Shown: positions 1 to 7,066 of the stretch, in pieces | How positions within the stretch are numbered: position 1 is the first letter of the stretch | Layout: every line of letters starts with the position of its first letter | DNA from: a virus | Length of the DNA stretch: 46,003 nt | IMG/VR virus record: IMGVR_UViG_3300021178_000422 | Location: 1 to 46,003 of that record | Reading direction: 5' to 3' (one strand) | Program-made: the position numbers and the translations under genes | Notes under the pieces: model-generated | Told to the model about the DNA's origin: nothing | The model's input: the letters and a program-made list of their open reading frames with translations, nothing else | Databases searched by the model: none

Positions 1-183
1 TTAGACCGGCACCTCTTCGATGAAAAGGCGCGTCCGTTGGTGGTCATTCAACTCAAACTCGGCTGCGGCGGCATTCTCCGCGCTCGCCTTGTCGGTAGCT
101 TGAACGCGACCGATGTATTCAAGGCGCTTCTTGAAAATTGAGACGCGCCAAATCTTCTTGGGTGGTTCGGGACGCTTGGACAT
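1..183 (-). CDS. small hypothetical protein (60 aa)
   Basis: A complete 60-residue frame whose TAA stop is the reverse complement of the first three bases of the window. It is basic at the N-terminus, with a short aromatic stretch (KIWRVSIFKKR), then an alanine-rich middle and an acidic C-terminus. It resembles a small conserved protein of unknown function that I associate with Bradyrhizobium and relatives, from memory only. It lies 9 nt downstream of the 64-residue gene at 193-387, so the two probably share a transcript. A purine-rich AGGGGG sits almost against the ATG. Function unknown. Confidence 0.65.
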   Translation of the reverse strand: MSKRPEPPKKIWRVSIFKKRLEYIGRVQATDKASAENAAAAEFELNDHQRTRLFIEEVPV

Positions 184-192
184 GCCCCCTAT

Positions 193-387
193 TTAGCCGG
201 AACGGTCGCTGCGTTCCAGTATCTGAGCGCTGCGGCAGAGCATGACGATGCTCTTCGGATAGACGGTGCATGCGACCCGGTACGCGGCGCGCGCCAGGTC
301 CGGCCGTGCGCACCGGGCAACGACCTCCTCGATTCCGCGTTCCGTGTGGAGCTCGACGCTGAAGTAGAGGTCCTCGATCCAGGCCAT
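193..387 (-). CDS. small hypothetical protein (64 aa)
   Basis: A 64-residue frame directly upstream of the 60-residue gene on the same strand. It contains a plausible alpha/beta fold: an aromatic strand, an acidic turn (HTERGIEEVV), an alanine/arginine helix and a hydrophobic strand (YPKSIVMLC). No motif assigns a function. There is no clear ribosome-binding site, so the ATG at 387 is chosen by length. It is probably a rhizobial-type accessory protein. Confidence 0.5.
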   Translation of the reverse strand: MAWIEDLYFSVELHTERGIEEVVARCARPDLARAAYRVACTVYPKSIVMLCRSAQILERSDRSG

Positions 388-436
388 AGAACGAATGGTG
401 AACAGCCAGGAGCCGAAGAGTCAAGAGGTCACAATG

Positions 437-466
437 TTGCAAACTCGCAATTTTCCGCGTTAGTAT
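437..466 (+). promoter_or_regulatory. putative promoter for the Cys-rich peptide gene
   Basis: TTGCAA at 437-442 and TAGTAT at 461-466 are 18 bp apart, about 35 bp upstream of the ATG at 501. The match to the sigma-70 consensus is partial. The position fits the only plus-strand gene in this neighbourhood. Confidence 0.35.
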
Positions 467-500
467 GTAGATTCTTTGCTTTCCAACGGGAGGTCGAACT

Positions 501-680
501 ATGCTCCGCACCCTGCTGGTAGCTTTAGCGGTAGTGGCCATCACATCGTCGGCTCAGGCCGGCACGTGCTCGACCGGCGCGTACAAGACGTGCGTGGCCT
601 GCTGCAAGACCAATCCCGCCATCAAAACGTCGGTGGGAAACTGCGTCAACCAATGCAAAGACTATCTGAGAAGACGATAA
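501..680 (+). CDS. secreted cysteine-rich small protein (59 aa)
   Basis: The ATG at 501 is preceded by a good ribosome-binding site (GGGAGG at 487-492) and the frame ends with TAA at 678-680. Residues 1-20 form a classic Sec signal peptide: MLRT, a hydrophobic LLVALAVVAI core, and an SSAQA-G cleavage site. The mature part of about 39 residues holds six cysteines at residues 23, 31, 34, 35, 48 and 52 and a basic C-terminus. Six cysteines suggest three disulfides in the periplasm or outside the cell. It stands alone on the plus strand beside minus-strand genes, which is typical of a lysogeny-expressed accessory gene. The role is unknown; small toxins, inhibitors or envelope proteins look like this. 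Confidence 0.7.
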   Translation: MLRTLLVALAVVAITSSAQAGTCSTGAYKTCVACCKTNPAIKTSVGNCVNQCKDYLRRR

Positions 681-706
681 AAAAGCCCTCTCCCGGTAGG
701 GAGAGG
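679..706 (-). terminator. rho-independent terminator (minus strand)
   Basis: The perfect 8-bp stem CCTCTCCC (687-694) / GGGAGAGG (699-706) has a 4-nt loop. On the minus strand it is followed by a run of six T's (679-684). It ends the transcript carrying the genes at 1047-1202 and 796-1038. On the plus strand no T-run follows, so it is directional. Confidence 0.85.
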
Positions 707-795
707 TAGGTAGGAGCCGCGCGCAGAGCGCGACGCCGTGCGGGGAGCCGTGAGCCGAAGCTCCGGCGCCTCTGCGGGAACAGTGGAAGGAACTG

Positions 796-1038
796 TCAGA
801 GCTTGATGAGGGCGGCCAGGACGCCGACCCCGACGACGATGAGACCGCCGAGACGGACGGTGAGCTGAAGGGACAGGGAGTGGATTTCCTGCCGCAGCTC
901 CCGGATGTCGGCCTTGGTCGCAAGCTCGATCATGACGAACTCTCGGATGGCCTCGGCGTGCGCTTCGGCCTGGTCCTGCGGGACGCCTCTCTCGCGGAGG
1001 CGTTTGCTGTAGCCAAGGGTATCGAAGGCGTAAACCAT
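796..1038 (-). CDS. CCDC90/DUF1640-like coiled-coil membrane protein (80 aa)
   Basis: The start at 1038 is fixed by a strong ribosome-binding site (GGAGGGG) 4 nt upstream, so the longer frame to 1194 is not used. The N-terminus (YAFDTLGYSKRLRERGV) and the central stretch (ATKADIRELRQEIHSL) match the small bacterial coiled-coil family resembling CCDC90. A C-terminal membrane anchor (LGGLIVVGVGVLAALIKL) follows. Members are common in alphaproteobacterial genomes and phages, with no settled function. The protein probably oligomerises through the coiled coil on the cytoplasmic face of the inner membrane. It is translated just downstream of the zinc-finger gene at 1047-1202, and a terminator follows. 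Confidence 0.75.
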   Translation of the reverse strand: MVYAFDTLGYSKRLRERGVPQDQAEAHAEAIREFVMIELATKADIRELRQEIHSLSLQLTVRLGGLIVVGVGVLAALIKL

Positions 1039-1046
1039 ATCCCCTC

Positions 1047-1202
1047 CTAAGAGTGAAGCCAAGCGAGGAACCGCAGTCGTGCGAGGTGTTGCGCGAGCTC
1101 GTACTTGTGGCGGGTGAGGCAGAACTTGGAGCAGAAGTGTTTGAAGCCCCAGCGTTGTCGGATGAGACCGAATTTGCCGAGGCAGTGATGACATCTGTTC
1201 AT
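1047..1202 (-). CDS. tiny zinc-finger protein (51 aa)
   Basis: An ATG at 1202 with a GGAGGG ribosome-binding site opens a 51-residue frame ending at TAG 1047-1049, 8 nt before the start of the CCDC90-like gene. Paired cysteines (RCHHC near the N-terminus and FCSKFC about 20 residues later) make a treble-clef or ribbon-type zinc site, followed by a basic helical tail. Similar tiny proteins occur in rhizobial genomes, from memory. The two genes and the downstream terminator form a compact operon. Role unknown; nucleic-acid or protein binding is an inference from the zinc site. Confidence 0.65.
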   Translation of the reverse strand: MNRCHHCLGKFGLIRQRWGFKHFCSKFCLTRHKYELAQHLARLRFLAWLHS

Positions 1203-1256
1203 CACGTCCCTCCGATGATGTGAGAGATCAGGTGCGCGGTCGCGCTACCCAGCTTA

Positions 1257-1272
1257 ATTATACCGCGCGGTA
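1257..1272. promoter_or_regulatory. promoter -10 overlapped by palindromic operator
   Basis: The 12-bp perfect palindrome TACCGCGCGGTA (1261-1272) abuts a minus-strand TATAAT (1262-1257) about 55 bp upstream of the zinc-finger gene. It lies about 28 bp upstream of the plus-strand gene at 1300. It looks like an operator in a divergent promoter. The -35 element for the minus strand is poor. Confidence 0.45.
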
Positions 1273-1299
1273 AGGAAGCGAATCAGGCAAGATGCGGGG

Positions 1300-1851
1300 A
1301 TGTGGGATTGGCTTCAGGGATTATCAGGCGGAGCGCCGAGCTTCATCGGAGCAGTGGCGGGATCAGCGATTGGTTTGATTGCGCTTGTCGTGGGCGCACT
1401 GTTCAACGCGCGTTTGAACAGAAAAAGGGATGACCGACTGAGGGCACAGGAAACGAGAGCGCTAGCCGCGGCGCTCAAAGCGGAGCTTGTCGCGAAATCA
1501 AGAAGCGCGTCGGATAATGCGACTAGGCTCAGAGAGCGAAACGAGCCGATAGAGACAGATTTTGCGGTACCAGATATCGCGCAATCGATTAAGGTACTGC
1601 CGAAAGTAAGCGATCGGCTTGGTCTGCTTGATGTGGAAACAATAGCAGCTGTGATCGATGCATATGCAGTGATAGAAAGATTCGGCGACTTAGTCATGCT
1701 GGAAGGCGGAAGGGCACTGGAAGGATTGCCGGCAAATCGGCGAATGATTCTGGTCAGCGGAGATCGAGCAAGGCGGGTACAGGGAGGGTATTTAGGAGTA
1801 AGTGATGTAATACAGCGAGCGATTACGCGATTAGAAGCATACGGCGTGTAG
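1300..1851 (+). CDS. membrane-anchored hypothetical protein (183 aa)
   Basis: An N-terminal hydrophobic segment at about residues 15-38 (FIGAVAGSAIGLIALVVGAL) is followed by a basic, helical cytoplasmic domain with a likely coiled coil at residues 40-85. This matches a single-pass inner-membrane protein with a C-terminal soluble domain. No enzymatic motif was seen. Such proteins are frequent in rhizobial accessory regions and are usually annotated as hypothetical. It is transcribed away from the zinc-finger operon and converges on the ATPase gene at 1885. Confidence 0.65.
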   Translation: MWDWLQGLSGGAPSFIGAVAGSAIGLIALVVGALFNARLNRKRDDRLRAQETRALAAALKAELVAKSRSASDNATRLRERNEPIETDFAVPDIAQSIKVLPKVSDRLGLLDVETIAAVIDAYAVIERFGDLVMLEGGRALEGLPANRRMILVSGDRARRVQGGYLGVSDVIQRAITRLEAYGV

Positions 1852-1884
1852 GAAGAGGTTCCGTGCAATATACATTGCGCGACG

Positions 1885-3666
1885 TTACAGAAACAAAACT
1901 TGCGACGCCTTCACTCGGCCTGGTGACGGATAATCGACCAGTCCGAGAGTGCGGAGGCGTCCTTTTGGATTGTTAAAGCCTCCTGTTCCGGCCGCATACC
2001 CAGCCTCTGCTGCAAGCTCTTCGTTCGATAACTCTCTTCCATCGAGGAGAGGGCGCAAGACGCGTTGCTCGGGCGTGGGTAATCTGCCAAGCACGTGTTG
2101 GTGCAACTCCTCAGTCGTGAGGGGTTGAGATGGCGCTTGCGAGGCGGCGCGGCCGGCGTCCGTAAACGCCAGCCTGCTACCGCGATATTCGATCATGCCC
2201 TTCGTCCGAAGGCTACCCTTCGGATTATTGAAGCCGCCGCCGCCGTATGTGTAGTCGGCCAAGAAGGCGACGGCCGTTTGCTCGGGCTCGGTGATGCCGA
2301 TGGATTCCATCCATGCAATGGCGTTGAGGATACGCTGCTCGGGTCCTGTAATGTTGCCATCCGGATCGACCGGCGCTCGTGTTGGCTTCGGAATAAATTC
2401 CCGGTGAGCGGGCGTAGGTCGGACAGGAGGCGGCGTTACCGGAGGCTTCAGCGCGTTCATGGCACCAAGCAAGGCGTCACCCATCTCATTGAAATGACCC
2501 CACAGCAACGCCATAGCGCTGCCGTGCCGCTCTGCTTCTTTCACCATCCGGTCAAATATGTTCTCGAGCCGCGTGATCTGAGCGTCCTTAAGAACCGGCA
2601 CTGCAATGCGCTTCTCAACGGTCTTTTCGCGGACAGCGTTTTGCGGTGTCGCTTTTTTCGATTGCGTTTCGAGTTCACTGATCCGCTTCCGCAATGCTTT
2701 CGGATCATCGAGGTGTGCGCGCTCGATCGTTGCTGCCATACGCTCTTGGTACTTTGCGAGATCGGGTTTGGCCGCCTTCCCGGTCACCTTCTTCTGGTGT
2801 TGGCCAGGTTTAGGCGTGGCGCTCGAATCGAACGTCTCGCGCGGACGAATGGTGGCTATCTTTTCTAGACGCAACCAGCCGGGAGACACCACGAGAGCTT
2901 GGCCGACGTTCAATTCCCGCACCTGCGATGCAAGCTCCCGCACGTGCGACTTTTCCACATGCTCGCCGAGCCAATCCATGACAGCGCGGAGCGAGTTTGG
3001 TCCGATCGTGCGGAAGGCGAACATAACATCGGCAAGTTCCGATACGCTTTTATTCATGCGGGCACTGCGCTGCGTAAGGAAAGTCACGCCGAGCCCGATA
3101 TTACGACCTTCTTCGGCGACCTGCTCCCACGCTGCAACGCATTTCGCGAGATCAATCGCGCCGGATGGAATGACTTGGGGGATATATCGCGCCGCCTCGT
3201 CGAGAATTTGCTTCATGGGCTCGCGCCTGTGCCCATTGATCAGTTCGCCCTGACGCTGAAACAGTCTGTATGTGTAGTCGGTCACGAAACGGATTTTTTC
3301 TCCGACTGTCCACATCTGACCATTGGCCTTGCGAGAAAAGTCAATGATGGTGTTCGTATTCTCATCGACAACAAGGTCTGCAACGACAGCACCTCCAGTG
3401 GGTTCGATCGGAATATCGCCGTGCGCGCCTCCGAGTATTACGCATTCGATGCCGGGTCCCTTGCCGTCCGGCGAATGGCGCAAACCCCACCAGACCCCCA
3501 TAGGATCAAGTGTGCACCATCGGAGATTCTGTTTGGTCATTTCCTCGACAAGGACGCTGCCGAGGTTCGTCTTCCCCATCCCTTTGCCCCCGTAGACGAT
3601 GTCGGTGGAAGTAACAAAATCGCGCGGGAGAGAGACGTCGTCAGAAATTTTCAGTCTGGAATTCAT
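1885..3666 (-). CDS. HerA/FtsK-superfamily ATPase with C-terminal winged helices
   Basis: From the ATG at 3666 the protein is 593 residues. Walker A is GGKGMGKT at residues 26-33 and Walker B is QILDEA with D156/E157. A sensor-like LTQ follows near residue 198. This is the hexameric HerA/VirD4-type fold without membrane segments. A proline-rich, coiled-coil linker leads to two similar winged-helix units, each carrying the motif GGFNNPKG followed by LRT and a hydrophobic wing, so the C-terminus probably binds DNA. It probably pumps or remodels double-stranded DNA in the cytoplasm. The start is uncertain: an in-frame GTG at 3729 overlaps the methyltransferase stop (GTGA), and neither start has a good ribosome-binding site. 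It is the last gene of the leftward recombination operon. Confidence 0.8.
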   Translation of the reverse strand: MNSRLKISDDVSLPRDFVTSTDIVYGGKGMGKTNLGSVLVEEMTKQNLRWCTLDPMGVWWGLRHSPDGKGPGIECVILGGAHGDIPIEPTGGAVVADLVVDENTNTIIDFSRKANGQMWTVGEKIRFVTDYTYRLFQRQGELINGHRREPMKQILDEAARYIPQVIPSGAIDLAKCVAAWEQVAEEGRNIGLGVTFLTQRSARMNKSVSELADVMFAFRTIGPNSLRAVMDWLGEHVEKSHVRELASQVRELNVGQALVVSPGWLRLEKIATIRPRETFDSSATPKPGQHQKKVTGKAAKPDLAKYQERMAATIERAHLDDPKALRKRISELETQSKKATPQNAVREKTVEKRIAVPVLKDAQITRLENIFDRMVKEAERHGSAMALLWGHFNEMGDALLGAMNALKPPVTPPPVRPTPAHREFIPKPTRAPVDPDGNITGPEQRILNAIAWMESIGITEPEQTAVAFLADYTYGGGGFNNPKGSLRTKGMIEYRGSRLAFTDAGRAASQAPSQPLTTEELHQHVLGRLPTPEQRVLRPLLDGRELSNEELAAEAGYAAGTGGFNNPKGRLRTLGLVDYPSPGRVKASQVLFL

Positions 3667-3725
3667 ATGTACGGGTTTATGTTGTTGCCTTGTAAATATG
3701 TCGCACAACACAGATTGCGCGACAG

Positions 3726-4205
3726 TCACTTGATAAATGCGACCCAATGCGTCTTCGAGCGATAGCCAGAGGTATGCCCGAAGAGCGGCTTGTGTGGCGT
3801 TAGGGCAAGAATGTCCTTCAAAGGAATCTCGATCTCGCTCCATTTGAAGATTAGTACGCCATCCGGTTTAAGGACGCGGAAGCACTCCGCGAAGCCCCGT
3901 TGGAGGTCATCGCGCCAGGTTCGCTTGTCGAGGACGCCATACTTGATCGCCATGTAGCTATTCGAATTTGCGCGCTTCAGGTGAGGTGGGTCGAACACGA
4001 CGAGAGGGAAATGATTGCTCGGAAGGTCGAGCTGGCGGAAGTCCATAATCCGGTCGGGTGCTACACCGAACGTCTGGCGATTAGGCAATCGTTCCGGTGG
4101 TCGGTTCCTGTTGTCGAGGAAGAGTGCGTCTGGGTGCTTCTTATCGAACCAGAACATGCGGCCGCCGCAGCACACGTCGAGCACACGCCTAGTTGGTACC
4201 TCCAT
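3726..4205 (-). CDS. SAM-dependent DNA methyltransferase-like protein (159 aa)
   Basis: The N-terminus carries a SAM-binding motif I-like stretch (VLDVCCGGRMFW). Later DFRQLDLP and VVFDPPHLKR follow, where DPPH is the motif IV typical of amino-methylating DNA enzymes. GVLIFKWSE lies after it. At 159 residues it is a minimal catalytic domain without an obvious target-recognition domain, as often seen in phage orphan methylases. It may protect phage DNA or modify a regulatory site. The first 17 nt overlap the preceding HTH gene, so the ATG at 4205 or a nearby GTG could be the start. RNA or protein methylation cannot be excluded. Confidence 0.75.
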   Translation of the reverse strand: MEVPTRRVLDVCCGGRMFWFDKKHPDALFLDNRNRPPERLPNRQTFGVAPDRIMDFRQLDLPSNHFPLVVFDPPHLKRANSNSYMAIKYGVLDKRTWRDDLQRGFAECFRVLKPDGVLIFKWSEIEIPLKDILALTPHKPLFGHTSGYRSKTHWVAFIK

Positions 4206-4422
4206 ACATTGAGAGCTGCGTCGGCTGAGGTGTCTTCGTCACTGTGTACACATAGTCTGCACCATCGAAGCTCGTTCTGAACTCGTATCCCTCCCGCTTC
4301 AGGTCGATGATGCGCGCGCCGAGGCGCGTGATGAAGCGAGCGAGGCACCAATTGCGGGAGACGTAGCCCTCCTCGTGGATCTGCGTGCGAATGATGTCGA
4401 GCTGAGTCTTTGGCGTGCTCAT
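4189..4422 (-). CDS. small helix-turn-helix protein (HTH_39-like, 77 aa)
   Basis: The sequence TQLDIIRTQIHEEGYVSRNW followed by TRLGARIIDLKREGYEF matches the small phage winged-helix family remembered as HTH_39 (PF14090). In that family a recognition helix is followed by a conserved LKREGYxI wing. Its start codon overlaps the stop of the 84-residue gene as ATGA at 4419-4422, so translation is coupled. It is probably a DNA-binding regulator or accessory recombination factor within this operon. Confidence 0.65.
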   Translation of the reverse strand: MSTPKTQLDIIRTQIHEEGYVSRNWCLARFITRLGARIIDLKREGYEFRTSFDGADYVYTVTKTPQPTQLSMYGGTN

Positions 4423-4673
4423 GCCATTAGCTCAAGGGCGAGCTTCTTTAGACTGGTAAGTTCTTTCCAGACGGCGTCGAGACGCTTCGAACTGACGCGC
4501 CTGTCCTTCCCCGCTTGTCGCTCTTGATAGTCCTCCTTAAGTCGTTCGTACGTCGGCATCTTCTTATTGATCTGTTCGATTACATCGCGTGCGTGTATGT
4601 GTCGGTTATTTGCGAACTCGGGTCGCCAGTGGCGAATCTTCGCGTCGTACTCATTCCAGATGTCGGTGCTCAT
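4419..4673 (-). CDS. hypothetical protein (84 aa)
   Basis: A helical, highly charged protein of 84 residues with no recognised motif. Both ends sit in ATGA overlaps, with the ribbon-helix-helix-like gene upstream and the HTH gene downstream. This strongly supports translation. The context suggests an accessory role in DNA processing. Confidence 0.65.
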   Translation of the reverse strand: MSTDIWNEYDAKIRHWRPEFANNRHIHARDVIEQINKKMPTYERLKEDYQERQAGKDRRVSSKRLDAVWKELTSLKKLALELMA

Positions 4674-4801
4674 GCCCTTGGCGGTTTACCTACTAAGATG
4701 TCGAGCAGTTCCACGATCGAGAGGCGCTCCTTGAACGCAAGCTTTCGCAATCGCTCGTAGCTGCTCTTCCACATCCTGATTTGGACGTACTGCTTTTTCA
4801 T
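4670..4801 (-). CDS. 43-residue ribbon-helix-helix-like protein
   Basis: A very short gene with ATG at 4801 overlapping the stop of the NinB-like gene (ATGA, 4798-4801) and its own stop overlapping the next start (ATGA, 4670-4673). The protein opens with a beta-strand (KKQYVQIRM), then a helix (SYERLRKLAFKERL) and a second helix (SIVELLDILV). That is the layout of an Arc/CopG-type ribbon-helix-helix. At 43 residues it is about the minimum for a dimeric DNA-binding unit. It may autoregulate the operon. The double overlap argues for real translation. Confidence 0.7.
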   Translation of the reverse strand: MKKQYVQIRMWKSSYERLRKLAFKERLSIVELLDILVGKPPRA

Positions 4802-5217
4802 GCTGCTTTTTTGATTGGCTCATAATTGCTGATGTATCCGGCCGCCTGAGGGTCCGGCAGGGCAATCCCGACTTCGGCCGCGATCTTGTCGAGGTAGTCG
4901 CTGAACGCCGCCCTATCGAGATCGCGCGTGCTGCCCGGTATCCTCATCTCCTCCCCTTTCACCGTAATGAAGCGTGCGGGGAGGAATTTTCGTTTCGCCC
5001 ATTCGTGGATATCGTCGGCTGAGTGTCCGGTTTCGCGGGCGACGATTTCGAAGTAAGCCCACATGTACGCGTTCTGCGACTGCGAGCGTGTCGGCTTGTC
5101 TTCGCTGATGACGACCTTCGCGCCTTCGTGCCCCTCCATCCATTCCCGCCACGTCATCGCGGCCTTCATGGTCGGGAAGCACAGTTCGCCTTTGTCGATG
5201 TAGGCGTGGAAGGGCAT
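4798..5217 (-). CDS. NinB-like recombination protein (139 aa)
   Basis: The central part reads RSQSQNAYMWAYFEIVARET, then GHSADDIHEW, KRKFLP and a late STRDL segment. This pattern of QNAYxW, then K..FLP, then ST..L recalls phage NinB-type proteins that bind single-stranded DNA in homologous recombination. The length of about 140 residues fits. It is followed by the coupled RHH-like gene and preceded, 3 nt away, by the acidic-tailed protein at 5221-5655. Assignment is by remembered pattern only. Confidence 0.55.
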   Translation of the reverse strand: MPFHAYIDKGELCFPTMKAAMTWREWMEGHEGAKVVISEDKPTRSQSQNAYMWAYFEIVARETGHSADDIHEWAKRKFLPARFITVKGEEMRIPGSTRDLDRAAFSDYLDKIAAEVGIALPDPQAAGYISNYEPIKKAA

Positions 5218-5220
5218 AGG

Positions 5221-5655
5221 TTACGATTGGGCGACCTCTTCCAGGCCGCTGACGACATCTTCCTTCTCTTCGTCCTCCACGTCGGCGTGTTCGACCTCCC
5301 CGCCGGACAGGCGAATAATCTCGACGTAGTTTTTCACACCACTTTTCTTCATCTCAAGGGTCATTTCCTCGCCCGGCTGAACGTCAGCCATCGCCTGCAC
5401 GAAGTAACTCGGGTCGGCGCCCCCTCGCTGGCGCATACGAGTGTCGTACTGCTTCTTCTCGCCGTTCTCTTCGAAGATATAGCGGACGTAGTAGCCGTCA
5501 TCGCCTTCCTCACGTGGCGGCTTTCGGATGATCTTGTCCTCGACGATGCGGACAGTGTGCTTGCCGGTAGACTTGACGCCCTTCTCTGTCTTGAGGCCGA
5601 GCTGCAACTTGGGAAGCAGGCCAGCCTTGATAACGATCTCCTTACTCGTTTTCAT
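5221..5655 (-). CDS. hypothetical protein with acidic tail, possible ssDNA-binding protein
   Basis: 144 residues. Residues 20-115 look like a beta-rich domain (VRIVEDKIIR, YYVRYIFEENG, VKNYVEIIRL), possibly an OB fold. The last 25 residues are strongly acidic (HADVEDEEKEDVVSG), as in single-stranded DNA-binding proteins that recruit partners through an acidic tail. Its gene overlaps the PD-(D/E)XK nuclease gene by 14 nt and precedes the NinB-like gene. The SSB idea is inference; no family was recognised. Confidence 0.55.
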   Translation of the reverse strand: MKTSKEIVIKAGLLPKLQLGLKTEKGVKSTGKHTVRIVEDKIIRKPPREEGDDGYYVRYIFEENGEKKQYDTRMRQRGGADPSYFVQAMADVQPGEEMTLEMKKSGVKNYVEIIRLSGGEVEHADVEDEEKEDVVSGLEEVAQS

Positions 5656-6580
5656 GTTTGCGGTTCTTGCCGTGCTTGGGCTTAGCTTCTAATGGCGGCT
5701 GGGCCGTTTTAGCTTCAGACGTAGCAGCGTCTACGGTGAGGGCCGGAGAGAGGACGATCGGAATGTCGACCTTGCGCGGCTCCTGGCCGGCTGTTTCCTT
5801 GGCCCATATCGTTTGGGCGGTAAGGAACATGTCGAAGGCGTCATCTACCGGCGTGAACTTGAAGCGCTTTTTGTTCTTACGGTAGCCGAGCTGCAGGATG
5901 GCGGTTTTGAGGTTCGTAACGTCTACCGGCTGACCTTTGTAGAGAATCGGGTTTTCCCCATTTTCGAGCGCCCGGCGGTATGCGGAGATTTGCAGTTGGT
6001 ATTCGGTCCAAACGTACTGCGATGTCTTGAAGTCAATGATCCAGTAGGAGACCTCGCCGGTCTTGCGGTGGCTGACGCGGACAAGCCAATCGAGCGTGCC
6101 GGCGAAACCGTGAATTTCCGAGAATACGGTTGTGTCCCAGGCGAGGGATTCGAGGACGTACTCTTCTTCGATCTCCTTTTTCCAGTCGAGAAACGAGATA
6201 ATGCATTCGATCTCCTCGAAGGCGAGCTCCTCGAAGATCGGGTTATCCTCAGTGCTCTTGGACTTGTTCTCGAACTTCGAATCAATGCGGACTTCTTCTC
6301 CGCGAAGAATGGCTGAAATGGCGTCGTGGACTTTGCTGCCCTTGTCGCCGGCAGCTTGTTTTAGCGCTTCGGCTTCATCCCAGCCTTTCTCAGCGAGCCA
6401 TTTATAGAAGTGGATACCCTTGGGGTAGAAGCCGGCGATCCAGGTAACGCTCGGAACCGCTTTAATGGTCGGATTACCGGTAGCGCCATCGCGCGCCTCT
6501 TTGAAGTACCACCGCTCATCGGCGACGGTAACTTGAACGATACCTCTCTCTTGATCTGTCTCACGAATTATCTTTTTCAT
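5642..6580 (-). CDS. PD-(D/E)XK nuclease, RecB/Cas4-like (312 aa)
   Basis: Catalytic features appear in order: a helix with VHDAISAIL (H85), AGTLDWLV (D164), the signature IIDFKTS (D183 and K185) and the helix QLQISAYRRA (Q195, Y201). This is the RecB/lambda-exonuclease-type arrangement of PD-(D/E)XK enzymes. Phages use such nucleases to resect DNA ends for recombination together with annealing or ssDNA-binding partners, which fits the two genes that follow. No iron-sulphur cysteine cluster like that of Cas4 is visible. The C-terminal 30 residues are low complexity. The start at 6580 lacks a good ribosome-binding site. Confidence 0.8.
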   Translation of the reverse strand: MKKIIRETDQERGIVQVTVADERWYFKEARDGATGNPTIKAVPSVTWIAGFYPKGIHFYKWLAEKGWDEAEALKQAAGDKGSKVHDAISAILRGEEVRIDSKFENKSKSTEDNPIFEELAFEEIECIISFLDWKKEIEEEYVLESLAWDTTVFSEIHGFAGTLDWLVRVSHRKTGEVSYWIIDFKTSQYVWTEYQLQISAYRRALENGENPILYKGQPVDVTNLKTAILQLGYRKNKKRFKFTPVDDAFDMFLTAQTIWAKETAGQEPRKVDIPIVLSPALTVDAATSEAKTAQPPLEAKPKHGKNRKHENE

Positions 6581-6638
6581 GCATTGGGTGATTGCTCTGG
6601 TAATTGCGTCGATGGTTCAAACGTGGGAACCGGATGGC

Positions 6639-6815
6639 TCATGTGAAGGCGGCGTGAGCGCCGATGAATGCCAGTATTATCGACCTGAGAACGACTGCGC
6701 CGATGCTGCGCGGGGTGAGGCCGGCTTTGCGGCAACGCGCTTCGTATCTCCTGCGGCGGTAGGCCATGAGGGCGCGCTTGCTGTCGCGGCGGATGGCCTC
6801 GATGCTGTAATTCAT
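6639..6815 (-). CDS. small basic protein with C-terminal hydrophobic segment (58 aa)
   Basis: The frame from the ATG at 6815 gives a very basic N-terminal half (YRRRRYEARCRK) and a hydrophobic end (IGAVVLRSIILAFIGAH). It would be the first gene of the leftward operon. There is no ribosome-binding site and no family match, so it may be spurious. The longer in-frame version to 6953 looks non-native. Confidence 0.4.
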   Translation of the reverse strand: MNYSIEAIRRDSKRALMAYRRRRYEARCRKAGLTPRSIGAVVLRSIILAFIGAHAAFT

Positions 6816-6972
6816 AGTGTGAGTAATGAGCTTGTAATGCCGTGATGAGCGAGAAGCGGCGGCCTGATATTGCGACCTAGTGGGCCGTCTTGGGTTTAGC
6901 AATCCGGCAGCTTGGTACTCAGGTATACGTATCGCGTCAACGCCGCTTTTCACTCACCACGTTTCAAAGAGC

Positions 6973-6978
6973 TATAAT
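6973..6978 (+). promoter_or_regulatory. possible -10 element upstream of the 7067 gene
   Basis: A perfect TATAAT lies about 90 bp upstream of the ATG at 7067. The upstream -35 candidates (TTTCAC region near 6948) are poor and the spacing is long, so the promoter is only suggested. Confidence 0.3.
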
Positions 6979-7066
6979 GGCATTATCTCGCATGTTGTCA
7001 GCATTGCAAGCATACAGTAGCGTTACGCTTGGGGATAACGAGTTTGTCAAGGAGGGAGGCAAGGTA

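Noticed and set aside
5642-6580. Cas4 identity for the PD-(D/E)XK nuclease
   Set aside because: No four-cysteine iron-sulphur cluster and no CRISPR genes nearby. A phage recombination nuclease fits better.
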